NCBI RefSeq assembly: GCF_001999905.1
Contig: NZ_CP019640.1
Location: 1,840,001-1,904,000 of the forward strand
DNA: 64,000 bases
DNA from: Planococcus lenghuensis
GTDB lineage: Bacteria; Bacillota; Bacilli; Bacillales_A; Planococcaceae
Direction: 5' to 3'
Both the position numbers and the translations under genes were made by a program. This document shows, piece after piece, positions 23,904 through 32,452 of the stretch. The notes under the pieces are model-generated. The model saw nothing but the letters and a program-made list of their open reading frames with translations. It did not search any database and had not been told where the DNA came from. Each line of letters begins with the position of its first letter. Position 1 is the stretch's first letter.

Positions 23904-25595
23904 ATGGACATCACCAAACCGTTTGCAGCAGCTATTGCTGCCCAATTGGATCATCAGCTGACGATCGAAGAAATTGGCGCATTACTTGAAAAACCGAAAT
24001 TCGAAGCACAGGGAGATCTTGCGTTTCCGTGCTTTACGCTGGCAAAGAAGTTCCGAAAATCACCCGCTGCAGTTGCGGCGGACATTGCCTCAGGCATCCA
24101 GGACTCATCTCTTGCGAAAGTCGTCGCGGATGGGCCCTATGTGAATGGCTTTTTGAACCGCAGCACTGTCAGCCAGCATGTTCTTACAACCATTTTGGAA
24201 ACAGGTGCGTCTTACGGTTCTTCATCGGCCGGTGCAGACCGGTCGATCACACTCGATCTATCATCCCCGAATATCGCCAAACCATTTTCCATGGGCCATC
24301 TCCGGTCGACGGTCATCGGTAACGCACTCGCCAATATTGCGGAAAAACACGGGTATCAGACGGTGCGCATTAATCATCTCGGCGATTGGGGAACGCAATT
24401 CGGAAAGCTCATCGCGGCTTATAAAAAATGGGGCAAAGATGAACAAATCGAAGCAAACCCGATCAAGGAATTGCTGAAACTATATGTGAAGTTCCATGAA
24501 GAAGCAAAAACAGATCCGGCGCTTGAAATCGAAGGCCGGCTATGGTTCAAGCGGCTAGAAGATGGAGACGGGGAAGCGCAGCGGCTCTGGACGTGGTTCC
24601 GGGAAGAGTCGCTCCAGGAATTCAATAAAATCTATGAATTGCTGGATGTTCGGTTTGATTCCGTCCACGGAGAAGCATTCTACAATGATAAAATGGACGA
24701 AGTTGTAGAACTGCTGAAGGAAAAGAAATTGCTGCAAGAATCAGAGGGAGCGGAAGTGGTCGATTTGAGTGATCACGACCTGCCCCCGCTTCTCATCCGC
24801 AAATCGGATGGCGCCACGCTGTATGGTACCCGCGATGCGGCAGCCGCACTTTACCGGCAGCGGCAGTATCATTTCGCCGAATCCCTGTATGTCGTCGGCC
24901 AGGAACAATCATTGCATTTCAAGCAGTTGTTTTTGACCCTTCAGAAAATGGGCTATGAGTGGGCACAGCATATGCACCACATTCCATTCGGCTTCATCTT
25001 GAAAAACGGCAAGAAGATGTCGACCCGGAAAGGGGAAATCGTCCTCCTGGAAGAAGTGATCCGGGAAGCGATCGAACTTGCAGGCCAGAATATCCGGGAG
25101 AAAAATCCCTCGCTGCCAAATCCAGCAGAAGTTGCGCATCAAGTCGGTGTCGGCGCCATCATTTTCCATGACTTGAAAAATGACCGGCAAAGCAATATCG
25201 AGTTTTCCCTTGAACATATGCTGCGATTTGAAGGTGCAACGGGTCCTTATGTTCAGTACACGCATGCGCGGGCCTGCTCCATTCTCCGGAAAGCGGAAAT
25301 ATATAATGCGCAGCTCACACCGAATGGACTCGATGATGACGCCAGCTGGCCGGTCATCAAATTGCTGCTGGCATTTCCGGAGGTAATCAACCGCAGCTTC
25401 AAGGAATACGAGCCATCGGTCATTGCCAAGTTCGTCTTGGAACTCGCACAGGCGTTCAATGCTTTTTACGGCAAAGTCAAAGTCCTGTCAGAAGACCGGG
25501 AACAAGAAACACGCCTCGCCCTCGTGCAAGCTGTGGTAATTGTATTGAACGAAGGATTGCGGCTGCTTGGCGTAAAAGCGCCCATGGAGATGTAG
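23904..25595 (+). CDS. argS: Arginyl-tRNA synthetase
   Basis: 563 residues, class I aminoacyl-tRNA synthetase. The N-terminal Arg-specific domain is followed by the HIGH-type motif SSPNIAKPFSMGHLRST, then NHLGDWGTQFGKLI, and the KMSKS-equivalent KKMSTRKGE. The C-terminal anticodon-binding DALR domain contains FEGATGPYVQYTHARACSIL. AAAGGAG at 23886-23892 serves ATG 23904; the in-frame GTG at 23874 lies in the terminator. It is controlled by the T-box directly upstream, whose specifier is an Arg codon. TAG stop is followed by an in-frame TGA two codons later. Confidence 0.97.
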   Translation: MDITKPFAAAIAAQLDHQLTIEEIGALLEKPKFEAQGDLAFPCFTLAKKFRKSPAAVAADIASGIQDSSLAKVVADGPYVNGFLNRSTVSQHVLTTILETGASYGSSSAGADRSITLDLSSPNIAKPFSMGHLRSTVIGNALANIAEKHGYQTVRINHLGDWGTQFGKLIAAYKKWGKDEQIEANPIKELLKLYVKFHEEAKTDPALEIEGRLWFKRLEDGDGEAQRLWTWFREESLQEFNKIYELLDVRFDSVHGEAFYNDKMDEVVELLKEKKLLQESEGAEVVDLSDHDLPPLLIRKSDGATLYGTRDAAAALYRQRQYHFAESLYVVGQEQSLHFKQLFLTLQKMGYEWAQHMHHIPFGFILKNGKKMSTRKGEIVLLEEVIREAIELAGQNIREKNPSLPNPAEVAHQVGVGAIIFHDLKNDRQSNIEFSLEHMLRFEGATGPYVQYTHARACSILRKAEIYNAQLTPNGLDDDASWPVIKLLLAFPEVINRSFKEYEPSVIAKFVLELAQAFNAFYGKVKVLSEDREQETRLALVQAVVIVLNEGLRLLGVKAPMEM

Positions 25596-25625
25596 TTATA
25601 TTGAGCAGGAAAGAAGGAAAGTGTC

Positions 25626-26339
25626 ATGAAACCGAAACTCGGGCCAAGGGAAGCGGCTGGCCGATTCATCTCGAAGTACTTTCCCGATTGCACCGGCGCT
25701 GTACTCGCCGGCAGTGTTGTCCGGGGAGAAGCGACCGAAACGTCCGACTTGGACATTATCGTTTTTGACCCGGCGGTTCCTGATGCCTACCGGGAGTCCC
25801 TGGTTGACTTCGGCTGGCCAATCGAAGTATTCGTCCATAACTTCAGCTCGTACTCCGCTTTTTTTGCCAGCGATTGCACCCGCGCCCGGCCTTCACTGCC
25901 TCGAATGCTGACAGAAGGCATCGTACTGAGAGGCAGTAAGGAACTCACTGCCATCAAAGAACAAGCCCAGGCGCTATTGGAGCGCGGACCGGATGCCTGG
26001 TCCGAAGAGACCATTCGATCAAAGCGCTACTTCCTGACAGATGCGCTGGAAGATTTCATCGGGTGCACTGACCGGACAGAAGAATTGTTCATCGCTGGCA
26101 CGTTAGGGGAATTGATCAGTGAATTTGAACTTCGAACCCATCGACGCTGGATCGGCACATCAAAATGGATTGTCCGGGCACTGAAGGAATACGATCCCGA
26201 TTTCGCAGCAGCATTCACTTCCGCTTTTGAGCACTACTACCGGAATGAGATGAAAGAAGACCTCATCCGTCTGGCCGATCAGGTACTTGCCCCGCACGGC
26301 GGCCGGTTGTTTTCTGGATTTTCGCTAGGAAAAAGCTGA
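25626..26339 (+). CDS. Nucleotidyltransferase-domain protein
   Basis: 237 residues. The N-terminal Pol-beta-like nucleotidyltransferase motif is GSVVRGEATETSDLDIIVF, with GS and the two metal-binding Asp of DLD. The helical C-terminal part resembles minimal nucleotidyltransferases and aminoglycoside-adenylyltransferase-like proteins. Target unknown. A weak AAAGGAAAG precedes the ATG. It starts 30 bases after argS and may be read through from it. Confidence 0.82.
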   Translation: MKPKLGPREAAGRFISKYFPDCTGAVLAGSVVRGEATETSDLDIIVFDPAVPDAYRESLVDFGWPIEVFVHNFSSYSAFFASDCTRARPSLPRMLTEGIVLRGSKELTAIKEQAQALLERGPDAWSEETIRSKRYFLTDALEDFIGCTDRTEELFIAGTLGELISEFELRTHRRWIGTSKWIVRALKEYDPDFAAAFTSAFEHYYRNEMKEDLIRLADQVLAPHGGRLFSGFSLGKS

Positions 26340-26440
26340 AACAGCCTTACTATATGCTGGAATACTCGCAATTCAAGCCATCTCCTTCTATACTTGAAGC
26401 TATACATGAAGTTTCTTGTTGTGGGAGGGGTTTTTTCCAA

Positions 26441-27133
26441 ATGACAAATAGAGAATCACATACAGCTGCTATCGAAGAATATGTTTCTACAGCGTTGCTG
26501 AATCATTTCGGTTCCAGACCTGAATCGATCCAGATCATACTGCGCCCGCCTTTCATGGTTATGCACTTAACCGATTTTTCACTGCCGAATGAAAAAGCGC
26601 TGCTGAAACAAAATCATGCCAAACAAGTGTTGAAGACAAGAGATGTATTACTGGGCGGTTTAAAAACGGAATTGGCCGCCGAGCTACCGGACAAATGTGG
26701 AATGGCTATAGACGGTCTATACGCCGACTGGAACATCAATAACAAAACAGGGCTGCTGCTCGCCGTTGCGAACCGGCAAGAGACCCATGAAACGGTCAGT
26801 TTAAATGAAACCGAAAAAGCGTTGTTGGATGTGCTTGTTGAGGCCAGCAAGAAAACAGAAAAAAAACCGGACCACACCGGCATCCACTGGCTGAGTGAAT
26901 CCGTACTGCTGATTGAACGGACAGGTCTCATGGTCGATATTGAAACCGAGTTGGTGAAGAACGGCTCAACAGAAGAACTCCGGTTGGCAAAACGGCCGCT
27001 CGAACACCGGTTGATGGAATCTGCTCCGCTTGAAGCTGCGATCGGAAAACCCATCCGTGAGCTGTTCGTCGATTGGGATTTTGAAGAAGACCGCGCTTAT
27101 ATGGTCTTGCTGTTGGAAGCTTCTTCAAAATAA
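26441..27133 (+). CDS. DUF2294-like protein with two tandem domains
   Basis: 230 residues, soluble. Two similar halves share the pattern RP..., then a long helix, then a closing IDGLYADWN / FVDWDFEED strand, typical of DUF2294. In Bacillales such proteins are often next to sodium or formate transport genes; no such neighbour is present here. GGGAGGGG at 26423-26430 supports the ATG. Function unknown. Confidence 0.7.
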   Translation: MTNRESHTAAIEEYVSTALLNHFGSRPESIQIILRPPFMVMHLTDFSLPNEKALLKQNHAKQVLKTRDVLLGGLKTELAAELPDKCGMAIDGLYADWNINNKTGLLLAVANRQETHETVSLNETEKALLDVLVEASKKTEKKPDHTGIHWLSESVLLIERTGLMVDIETELVKNGSTEELRLAKRPLEHRLMESAPLEAAIGKPIRELFVDWDFEEDRAYMVLLLEASSK

Positions 27134-27149
27134 TATACTTGGACAATCT

Positions 27150-27184
27150 AAAAGGCTCACCTTGCAAAGGGTGAGCCTTTTCGG
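27150..27184. terminator. Terminator between convergent genes
   Basis: AAAAGGCTCACC (27150-27161) and GGTGAGCCTTTT (27170-27181) form a perfect stem with T-rich tails on both strands. Confidence 0.88.
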
Positions 27185-27200
27185 TGTCGTATAAAGGTTT

Positions 27201-28097
27201 TCAAGAAAAGTCATAGGTGATGCCGGTCAATTCTTCGGATACATCCCATAGCCGCTCCATGGTAACTGTGTTTTCTGCCGCCATATCCGGTTTTTCAATC
27301 GCCGGATAGCCTTTCCGGTAACCTTTTCCATCAGGGCCGATATATTCACCACCCTGAAGATCGGGGTTTGTGGCTGCATAAATGGTCGGCAATGCACCCA
27401 TTTCCGGCGGCTGCAATATCTTACTCGTGAATGTCTTTAAAAAACGCGGCGCATCCCGCTTGCCAATCTTAAATAAATTCGTCGCGGAAATCCCCGGATG
27501 GCAGGCGAGGCTAATGGTCTCCAGGTTATGTGCTTTCAGGTGCCGGTCCAATTCTTTGGCAAACAGCAGATTCGCCAATTTACTCTGGCCATAAAACCGC
27601 ATTGCCTTGTAGCCGTTCGAGGCATCGAGGTTGTCAAAGTCGATCGATGCACCCCGGTGAGCCAGGCTGCTGACTGTCACGACCCGTGAACCCGGTGTCT
27701 TTTTCAGCAATGGCAAGAGCAGCCCAGTCAACGTAAAATGACCGAGGTGATTGCTGCCGAATTGCAGTTCGAAACCATCGTTGGTTTGTGATAATGGCGG
27801 CGCCATGACCCCCGCGTTATTGACCAGTACATCCAGTGAATCATGGGTTTCTTTAAACGATTCAGCAAATGCCCGGATGCTGTTCAGATCCGCCAAATTA
27901 AACGGCATGACTTCGATTGCCGCATTGCCGGTTTGCTGCCGGATCTCATCCCGGGCAGCCTGGCCTTTTTCTTCATTCCGGACCGCTAATACTACCTGCG
28001 CGCCCATATCTGCAAATGCTTTCGCCGCCTCCAGGCCAATTCCGCTGTTGCCGCCTGTGACGATCGCTGTTTTTCCGGTTAATGATTTTTGCTCCAA
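27201..28097 (-). CDS. Short-chain dehydrogenase/reductase, retinol dehydrogenase-like
   Basis: 298 residues. The cofactor motif is TGGNSGIGLEAAK, followed by NNAGVMAPPLS, and the active site is Ser in VSSLAHRG plus YGQSKLANLLFAKEL (YxxxK). The long C-terminal part with ISLACHPGISATNL fits the retinol dehydrogenase/WW-oxidoreductase-like SDR group. The start is TTG 28097: AGGAGG lies seven bases upstream on the reverse strand. Substrate unknown. Confidence 0.88.
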   Translation of the reverse strand: MEQKSLTGKTAIVTGGNSGIGLEAAKAFADMGAQVVLAVRNEEKGQAARDEIRQQTGNAAIEVMPFNLADLNSIRAFAESFKETHDSLDVLVNNAGVMAPPLSQTNDGFELQFGSNHLGHFTLTGLLLPLLKKTPGSRVVTVSSLAHRGASIDFDNLDASNGYKAMRFYGQSKLANLLFAKELDRHLKAHNLETISLACHPGISATNLFKIGKRDAPRFLKTFTSKILQPPEMGALPTIYAATNPDLQGGEYIGPDGKGYRKGYPAIEKPDMAAENTVTMERLWDVSEELTGITYDFS

Positions 28098-28284
28098 AGC
28101 GTCTCCTCCTGTTCCATTGGAAAAACCGAATCTTTGCTTGTTAATTCTAACGTAATACAAGTACCCTCTCTATGCGAATGATAAGCCTTCCTTCCAATTT
28201 TCGGGACAGTGCTATCAGAAGGGCGAAAGGAAAGAAGATAAACTAATCATATAGAATAGAAAGTCCTGACAGGAGGGCTATTGA

Positions 28285-28518
28285 ATGGAGGAGCATCAAA
28301 TGGCTCTACAAGTCCAATCTGCCCGTTTTACGGAAAACGGCGTTACATACGTCCTGGAACTGGGGCGGCGGGCAAGGAAGAGACACACTTTACTTTGTTC
28401 AGCGCAGCTTTCAAGTGACGGTGATGGATTATACAGTGAGCGGGGTTCCCAAAAAGCGCAAACGTTGGGACTGAGCGATCGGGTGACGGCTATTCAGCAC
28501 GAATGCTGTGTTAAATGA
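28285..28518 (+). pseudogene. Class I SAM methyltransferase gene with two frameshifts
   Basis: The frame from GGAGG/ATG reads YVLELG, then shifts (an extra C in the G-rich run near 28361) to GGGQGRDTLYFVQRSFQVTV and MDYTVSGV, and shifts back to KAQTLGLSDRVTAIQH. Read across frames this is motif I and II of a methyltransferase. The rest of the domain is missing. After the stop, ATG 28526 to TGA 28651 gives 41 residues (MKYLTAFMTYLQAEYHHY...) that may be debris of the same gene. Confidence 0.65.
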
Positions 28519-28841
28519 AGGAAACATGAAGTATCTCACCGCCTTTATGACATATTTGCAGGCGGAATACCATCATTATTTGAATCAGCCGGATAAGCAT
28601 TTCCTGAAAGATGGTGTCAGTTTCCGCACGGCCGGTGTTTATACTGGCTGATCAGACGGACGGGAAAATGGCTATAATGTGCATGCCAACTCTGAACATT
28701 CTCCAACGAGGATGCTTTTTTATTGGCCAATAAGCACAATCCCTGCAAAAGAGGGTATGGAAAGAGAGAACCTCTGCGTTTCTATGAGAAATCAGCCCAC
28801 GTTTATAGCTGATTCAATTTACAGACGAAAGGATGGAAACC

Positions 28842-29048
28842 ATGAACAATCGAATTATCGCAGGACTGCTCGGAATTTTCCTTGGCGATTTTGGCGTCCA
28901 CAAATTCTACTTGGGCAAACCGGGGAAAGGCTTACTATACTTGGCTTTCTGCTGGACTGTCATTCCGGCGATTATCGGCTTCATCGAAGGTGTTTCGTAT
29001 TTGCTGATGTCCGACCGGGAATTCCAGGCGAAACACGGAAAACGATAA
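28842..29048 (+). CDS. TM2-domain protein
   Basis: 68 residues. GLLGIFLGDFGVHKFYLGK is the first half of a TM2 domain (PF05154) with the conserved DFGxHKFY, and the second helix follows. The protein is a two-helix membrane hairpin of unknown function, often close to envelope genes. GAAAGG at 28827-28832 fits the ATG at 28842; an ATG nine bases earlier is too close to it. A terminator follows. Confidence 0.85.
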   Translation: MNNRIIAGLLGIFLGDFGVHKFYLGKPGKGLLYLAFCWTVIPAIIGFIEGVSYLLMSDREFQAKHGKR

Positions 29049-29051
29049 GAC

Positions 29052-29084
29052 GAAAACAGGGGCAGGCAGCTGCTCCTGTTTTTA
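29052..29084 (+). terminator. Rho-independent terminator
   Basis: AAACAGGGGCAG (29052-29063) pairs with CTGCTCCTGTTT (29068-29079) with one mismatch, followed by T-rich sequence. Confidence 0.75.
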
Positions 29085-29230
29085 TTTTGATTATCGAGTT
29101 ACACTGAGCCGACCTTGACTCTTACAAAAACCATTAATATGGAAAAAACCGTAAACGGTTTGCAGGAAGTTCGCTATACTGGAATAGAAGAAAAGTGCGG
29201 AGCCAGTATTAAGAGAGCGAGTTGACATAA

Positions 29231-29785
29231 ATGCAGTATCAAGAACATGAGCTTTCAATCCGGCCGGTCCAGGAAGAAGACTTGCACCGGCTGTGGGAAT
29301 TGATCTATGGAGAAGACCCGCCCCACTGGAAAAAGTGGGACGCTCCGTATTACGAGTTCAAACATGTCCCGTACGCGGAATACATTAGCAACAAAGAATC
29401 GATTATTAACAACCGAAAACAGTGGTTAATCACTGTCCAGGATGAACCGATTGGAACAGTCAGCTATTACTGGGAGCACGAACCGTCCAATTGGCTGGAA
29501 GCCGGCATTGTCATTTACCGCCCGGAATGGTGGAGCGGCGGTTACGGCACGCGGACGTTCCGGTTATGGATCCATCATTTGTTTGAGACGCTTCCGCTCG
29601 TTCGGGTCGGCTATTCCACCTGGTCCGGCAATGAGCGGATGATTCACGCCGGTGAGAAGCTCGGCATGCAGATGGAAGCGCGGATCCGGAAAGCCCGGTA
29701 TTACAACGGCACGTACTACGATTCGATCAAAATGGGGATTTTGCGGGAAGAATGGGAAGCGCTCCATGAACCGGATAACAGCTAG
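29231..29785 (+). CDS. GNAT acetyltransferase, RimJ/RimL-like
   Basis: 184 residues. The N-terminus LSIRPVQEEDLHRLWELI, the middle GTVSYYWEHEPSNW and AGIVIYRPEWWSGGYGTRTFRLW with the acetyl-CoA loop WSGGYGT mark a RimJ/RimL-type acetyltransferase. VGYSTWSGNERMIHAGEKLGM is the closing motif. Substrate unknown. Ribosome site weak. It ends 11 bases before the chimeric pseudogene. Confidence 0.87.
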   Translation: MQYQEHELSIRPVQEEDLHRLWELIYGEDPPHWKKWDAPYYEFKHVPYAEYISNKESIINNRKQWLITVQDEPIGTVSYYWEHEPSNWLEAGIVIYRPEWWSGGYGTRTFRLWIHHLFETLPLVRVGYSTWSGNERMIHAGEKLGMQMEARIRKARYYNGTYYDSIKMGILREEWEALHEPDNS

Positions 29786-29796
29786 GAGATGAGCGC

Positions 29797-30231
29797 ATGA
29801 AGAGATTAGCTATTCTGACAGTCGGAAAAACCCACAGCGGCAAATCGACGTTTGCCAATGCATTGGCGGGTCGGTTGGCGAACACAACAGTCATCGATCA
29901 GGACAACCATGCGAGTTTCTCGCTGCGTATTACCCGAACTTGCTGCCGGCAGAAGGCCCAAATATCATTAAGGCATGACCGGCTTTTAAAGACCCAAGGA
30001 CCGGCAATAGCCATTGCCATTACTGCGGTCTTCTATACGCTGTACCATTTGTTGTCCGTCATCCCGATCTTTGAAGCAGGTTTCAGTCTGATTGCGGTAC
30101 TGCCCGTGTTATTGGCGGGGCTGTTTTGGGGCTATGTGCGGCAAAAGACCGGATCGCTCAGCGCCGTGATCATCAGCCATGCGCTGTCGGATCTTGGCAT
30201 CATGTGTGTGTATTGGTTTATTGTGAGGTGA
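29797..30231 (+). pseudogene. Chimeric remnant: kinase N-terminus joined to CPBP protease C-terminus
   Basis: The frame begins as an AAA/adenylylsulfate-kinase-like ATPase: LAILTVGKTHSGKSTFANAL with Walker A, then VIDQDNHA. It shifts near 29912 (the other frame reads LAAYYPNLLPAEGPNIIK, the natural continuation). From about 29975 the frame reads GPAIAIAITAVFYTLYHL and GSLSAVIISHALSDLGIM, the C-terminal half of a CPBP (CAAX-protease-like) membrane protein. Two unrelated genes were fused by deletion. A 144-residue product is possible but unlikely to work. Confidence 0.7.
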
Positions 30232-30236
30232 AGAAT

Positions 30237-30818
30237 ATGCTGAAAACAAAAGAGGATGTTTTACACGTGATTGCAGAAGATGCGTGGATGGTGGAGATTC
30301 TCCGTAGTGCTCAATTTCTAGGATTACCCGATTGGTGGATCTGTGCCGGTTTTGTCCGGTCGAAGATTTGGGACAAGCAACAAAATCTGCCTTCGCGGAC
30401 CTCACTTACCGATATTGACGTCATTTATTTTGATGAAGAAAACATAAATGAACGTAAAGAAAAAGAGCAGGAGCAGCAATTGCATCGTTTACGTACAGGC
30501 ATTCCATGGTCCGTCAAAAACTAGGTGCGGATGCACAGAAAAAATAATTTGCCGCCTTACCGGTCCGCACTTGACGGAGTCGCCCATTTTCCGGAAACGG
30601 CCACTGCGCTTGCCGTCAAGTTGGATGAAAATGGGCAATTGATATTAGCGGCTCCGTGGGGAATCGAAGATGCGCTGAACATGCACGTCGCCCCAACGCC
30701 CCCATTCGCGGCATCGCCTGAATTGTTGAAGACTTATAGGCAGCGGGTTATTAAGAAAGTTTGGCATTCCACTTGGAATCGCATTACTTATGCCGGCATT
30801 GAAAGAGAGATAACATAA
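30237..30818 (+). pseudogene. Nucleotidyltransferase-family protein (COG3575-like) with in-frame TAG
   Basis: GAGGTG precedes ATG 30237. The frame reads WWICAGFVRSKIWD and TDIDVIYFDEEN, the signature of the COG3575/DUF925 nucleotidyltransferase family, up to TAG at 30522-30524 after WSVKN. In the same frame it continues VRMHRKNNLPPY, where related proteins have NQ-xRMH, then GVAHFPETATALAVKLDENG to TAA 30818. The single lesion is CAG to TAG. All other parts are in place, about 193 residues. Confidence 0.78.
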
Positions 30819-30845
30819 AATTTCACATTGGTTCCGCTGATTATC

Positions 30846-31112
30846 CTACGGCAATTCCTGCCGTGCTTCCACTGCCCGCCGTGCCCGCTCCGCGTCTTCT
30901 TTTTTGACGTAGATGTCGAACGGCACAGAGGCAAACGTCGTAAAATCGTTTTGACTGAACGAGAAATAGAAATCGAGTTTCCTGCCGGTCAACGTACGAA
31001 ACGGAATCCGCTCCGCTTCGAGCGCGTTCACATGTTCATAATGCGCTTCTTGGCCGAACGCCGTCGCAACATGACAATTAAAATCGGAAAAGAGCTTCTG
31101 CCAGAAATTCAT
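30846..31112 (-). CDS. Small hypothetical protein
   Basis: 88 residues, soluble. Starts MNFWQKLFSDF after AAGAAGGTGGT on the reverse strand. ERIPFRTLTG and the closing AERARRAVEARQ echo the protein at 8591-8845 and suggest a shared small family (DUF2007-like shape). It lies directly downstream of the membrane protein encoded at 31138-31488 and is probably in the same transcript. Confidence 0.6.
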   Translation of the reverse strand: MNFWQKLFSDFNCHVATAFGQEAHYEHVNALEAERIPFRTLTGRKLDFYFSFSQNDFTTFASVPFDIYVKKEDAERARRAVEARQELP

Positions 31113-31137
31113 TTGGTTACCACCTTCTTTCATTAGG

Positions 31138-31488
31138 TTAAGAACCGGCAATCAGCACGCCGAATATACCGGCAACAAACAGTAACGGCAGTCCGGCGAG
31201 GGCCCACTTTCCTAAAGCAGACAACCGTTGGATGAGTGCCTTCACGAAAATGAGAGACAAAAAAGCGAGCGCCCACCCCGGAAACCGCTTTTGCAGAAGC
31301 AAATAAGAAACAAAACTGATGGCCATGAAAACCGGAAAATAAGCTAAGTGAATCAATAATCCATTCAGCTCAAACAGCGAAAAGCCGTCGAAGAACGGAA
31401 GAAATCCCAACACGTGGTATGCTGCATATACAAATGATCCCCCGATGACATGCTGCTCCAGCCGCCGCTGTTCTGCTATGATCTCCAT
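31138..31488 (-). CDS. Hypothetical membrane protein
   Basis: 116 residues, four hydrophobic segments, start MEIIAEQRRLEQHVIGG at ATG 31488 with AGGACGGGG upstream. I do not recognise it. It ends 25 bases before the small gene at 31112, so they probably form a two-gene unit. The 21-bp repeat array begins just upstream of its start. Confidence 0.6.
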   Translation of the reverse strand: MEIIAEQRRLEQHVIGGSFVYAAYHVLGFLPFFDGFSLFELNGLLIHLAYFPVFMAISFVSYLLLQKRFPGWALAFLSLIFVKALIQRLSALGKWALAGLPLLFVAGIFGVLIAGS

Positions 31489-31566
31489 AATCCCCGTCCT
31501 TCTAATAGTGTTTGATTATTCTGAAAATACTTCAATTATAGTATATACGAAAATGGTCTTGACGGG

Positions 31567-31740
31567 TTTCGCAAATATTCGCAAATAAAGACACTGGTTT
31601 TGCAAGTAACCTAGGGCATTCCGCAAGTAAAAGTCGTTTCGCAAGTAGCATTCTCAAATTCACAAGTAAGTGACCCAAATCCGCAAGTAAACTCATCAGT
31701 TTCACAAGTAAATCCCCCAGCTTTGCAACTATCCGCAGGC
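31567..31740 (+). repeat. 21-bp-period direct repeat array, core GCAAGTAA
   Basis: CAAGTA (or CAAATA, CAACTA) cores start at 31582, 31603, 31624, 31642, 31663, 31684, 31705 and 31726: seven intervals, six of 21 bases and one of 18. Single half-period copies flank the array (CAAATA at 31572; CCGCAGG near 31734). The usual unit is TTYGCAAGTAA plus about 10 variable bases. On the reverse strand the unit encodes a heptad beginning LLA/LLV, but there is no convincing start or ribosome site for that frame. The array lies between a divergent membrane protein gene and the third ECF sigma operon. Confidence 0.85.
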
Positions 31741-31845
31741 AACCCACTAACATAGTTCGTGAAGCAGGCACGAAAGAATTTAGTTATCCCATAACGACCG
31801 AATAATGGAGTATCCGAAAAAATCCCTAAAAAATTACGAAAAACC

Positions 31846-31872
31846 TGTCACAAAATCGCATCTTCCGGTGTC
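31846..31872 (+). promoter_or_regulatory. Candidate ECF-type promoter of the sigma operon
   Basis: TGTCACA (31846-31852), a 16-base spacer, then TGTC (31869-31872). This matches the TGTCACA-N16-CGTC type of promoter read by some ECF sigma groups, and would make the operon autoregulated. It lies 37 bases before the sigma start. Confidence 0.55.
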
Positions 31873-31909
31873 CTATATCATGAGAGCTCTTGGAAGGGAG
31901 GAACTGACG

Positions 31910-32452
31910 ATGGAGGTGGAGGCAGATTCATCGACGCCTGCAAACAATCTGCTGGATGAAACGTTCCAGGACTTATTTAAACAGCATTATGCACCGGTCG
32001 TCCGAAAAGTGATGATTCTCGTGAAGGAACAATCCATCGCGGAAGACATCGCCCAAGAGGTCTTTATGAAGCTGTATCATACCGATCGGTCGACGATCAA
32101 TAATCTATCCGGCTGGCTGACCAAAGTCGCCGTCAATACCGCTTATAATCACATCCGGACGGAACAGCGTCACCGGGCCCGGACCATGAAACAAGAAAGT
32201 TACGAACGCATCGAAACCGGATTAGTTGAAGATAAGTATATGGCACTCGAGGACATTCAGGACGTGCAGCAGATCCTGATGAAACTGCCGGAGCGGGATC
32301 GCGATATCCTCCTCATGAAGTTCTCCGGCTACAGTTATGAGGAAATCGCGAAAACGAAAGGCGTGGAAAAGACGTCCATCGGCGCGCTGCTCGTCCGGGC
32401 GAAAAACCGCTTCAAAAAAATCTATCTGGAAGAAAGGACCGAAACGGAATGA
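31910..32452 (+). CDS. ECF RNA polymerase sigma factor
   Basis: 180 residues with regions 2 and 4. Region 2 has SIAEDIAQEVFMKLYH and LSGWLTKVAVNTAYNHIRTE; region 4 has LPERDRDILLMKF and SYEEIAKTKGVEKTSIGALL. The frame is open 105 bases upstream, but AAGGGAGG at 31894-31901 selects the ATG at 31910. Its stop overlaps the start of the zinc-finger anti-sigma gene (ATGA). Together with the downstream ABC transporter genes it forms one operon, so it probably controls that transporter. Confidence 0.92.
   Translation: MEVEADSSTPANNLLDETFQDLFKQHYAPVVRKVMILVKEQSIAEDIAQEVFMKLYHTDRSTINNLSGWLTKVAVNTAYNHIRTEQRHRARTMKQESYERIETGLVEDKYMALEDIQDVQQILMKLPERDRDILLMKFSGYSYEEIAKTKGVEKTSIGALLVRAKNRFKKIYLEERTETE

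Noticed and set aside
28679-29107. 142-codon forward frame over the TM2 gene
   Set aside because: It is out of frame with the clear TM2 protein and has unnatural composition; a shadow.
31567-31740. CRISPR array
   Set aside because: The period is 21 bases with an 8-11 base degenerate core and spacers too short and similar; no cas genes are present.
31532-31771. Leu-rich reverse frame over the 21-bp repeat array
   Set aside because: It lacks a ribosome site and its heptad pattern follows from the DNA period; kept as a repeat, not a gene.
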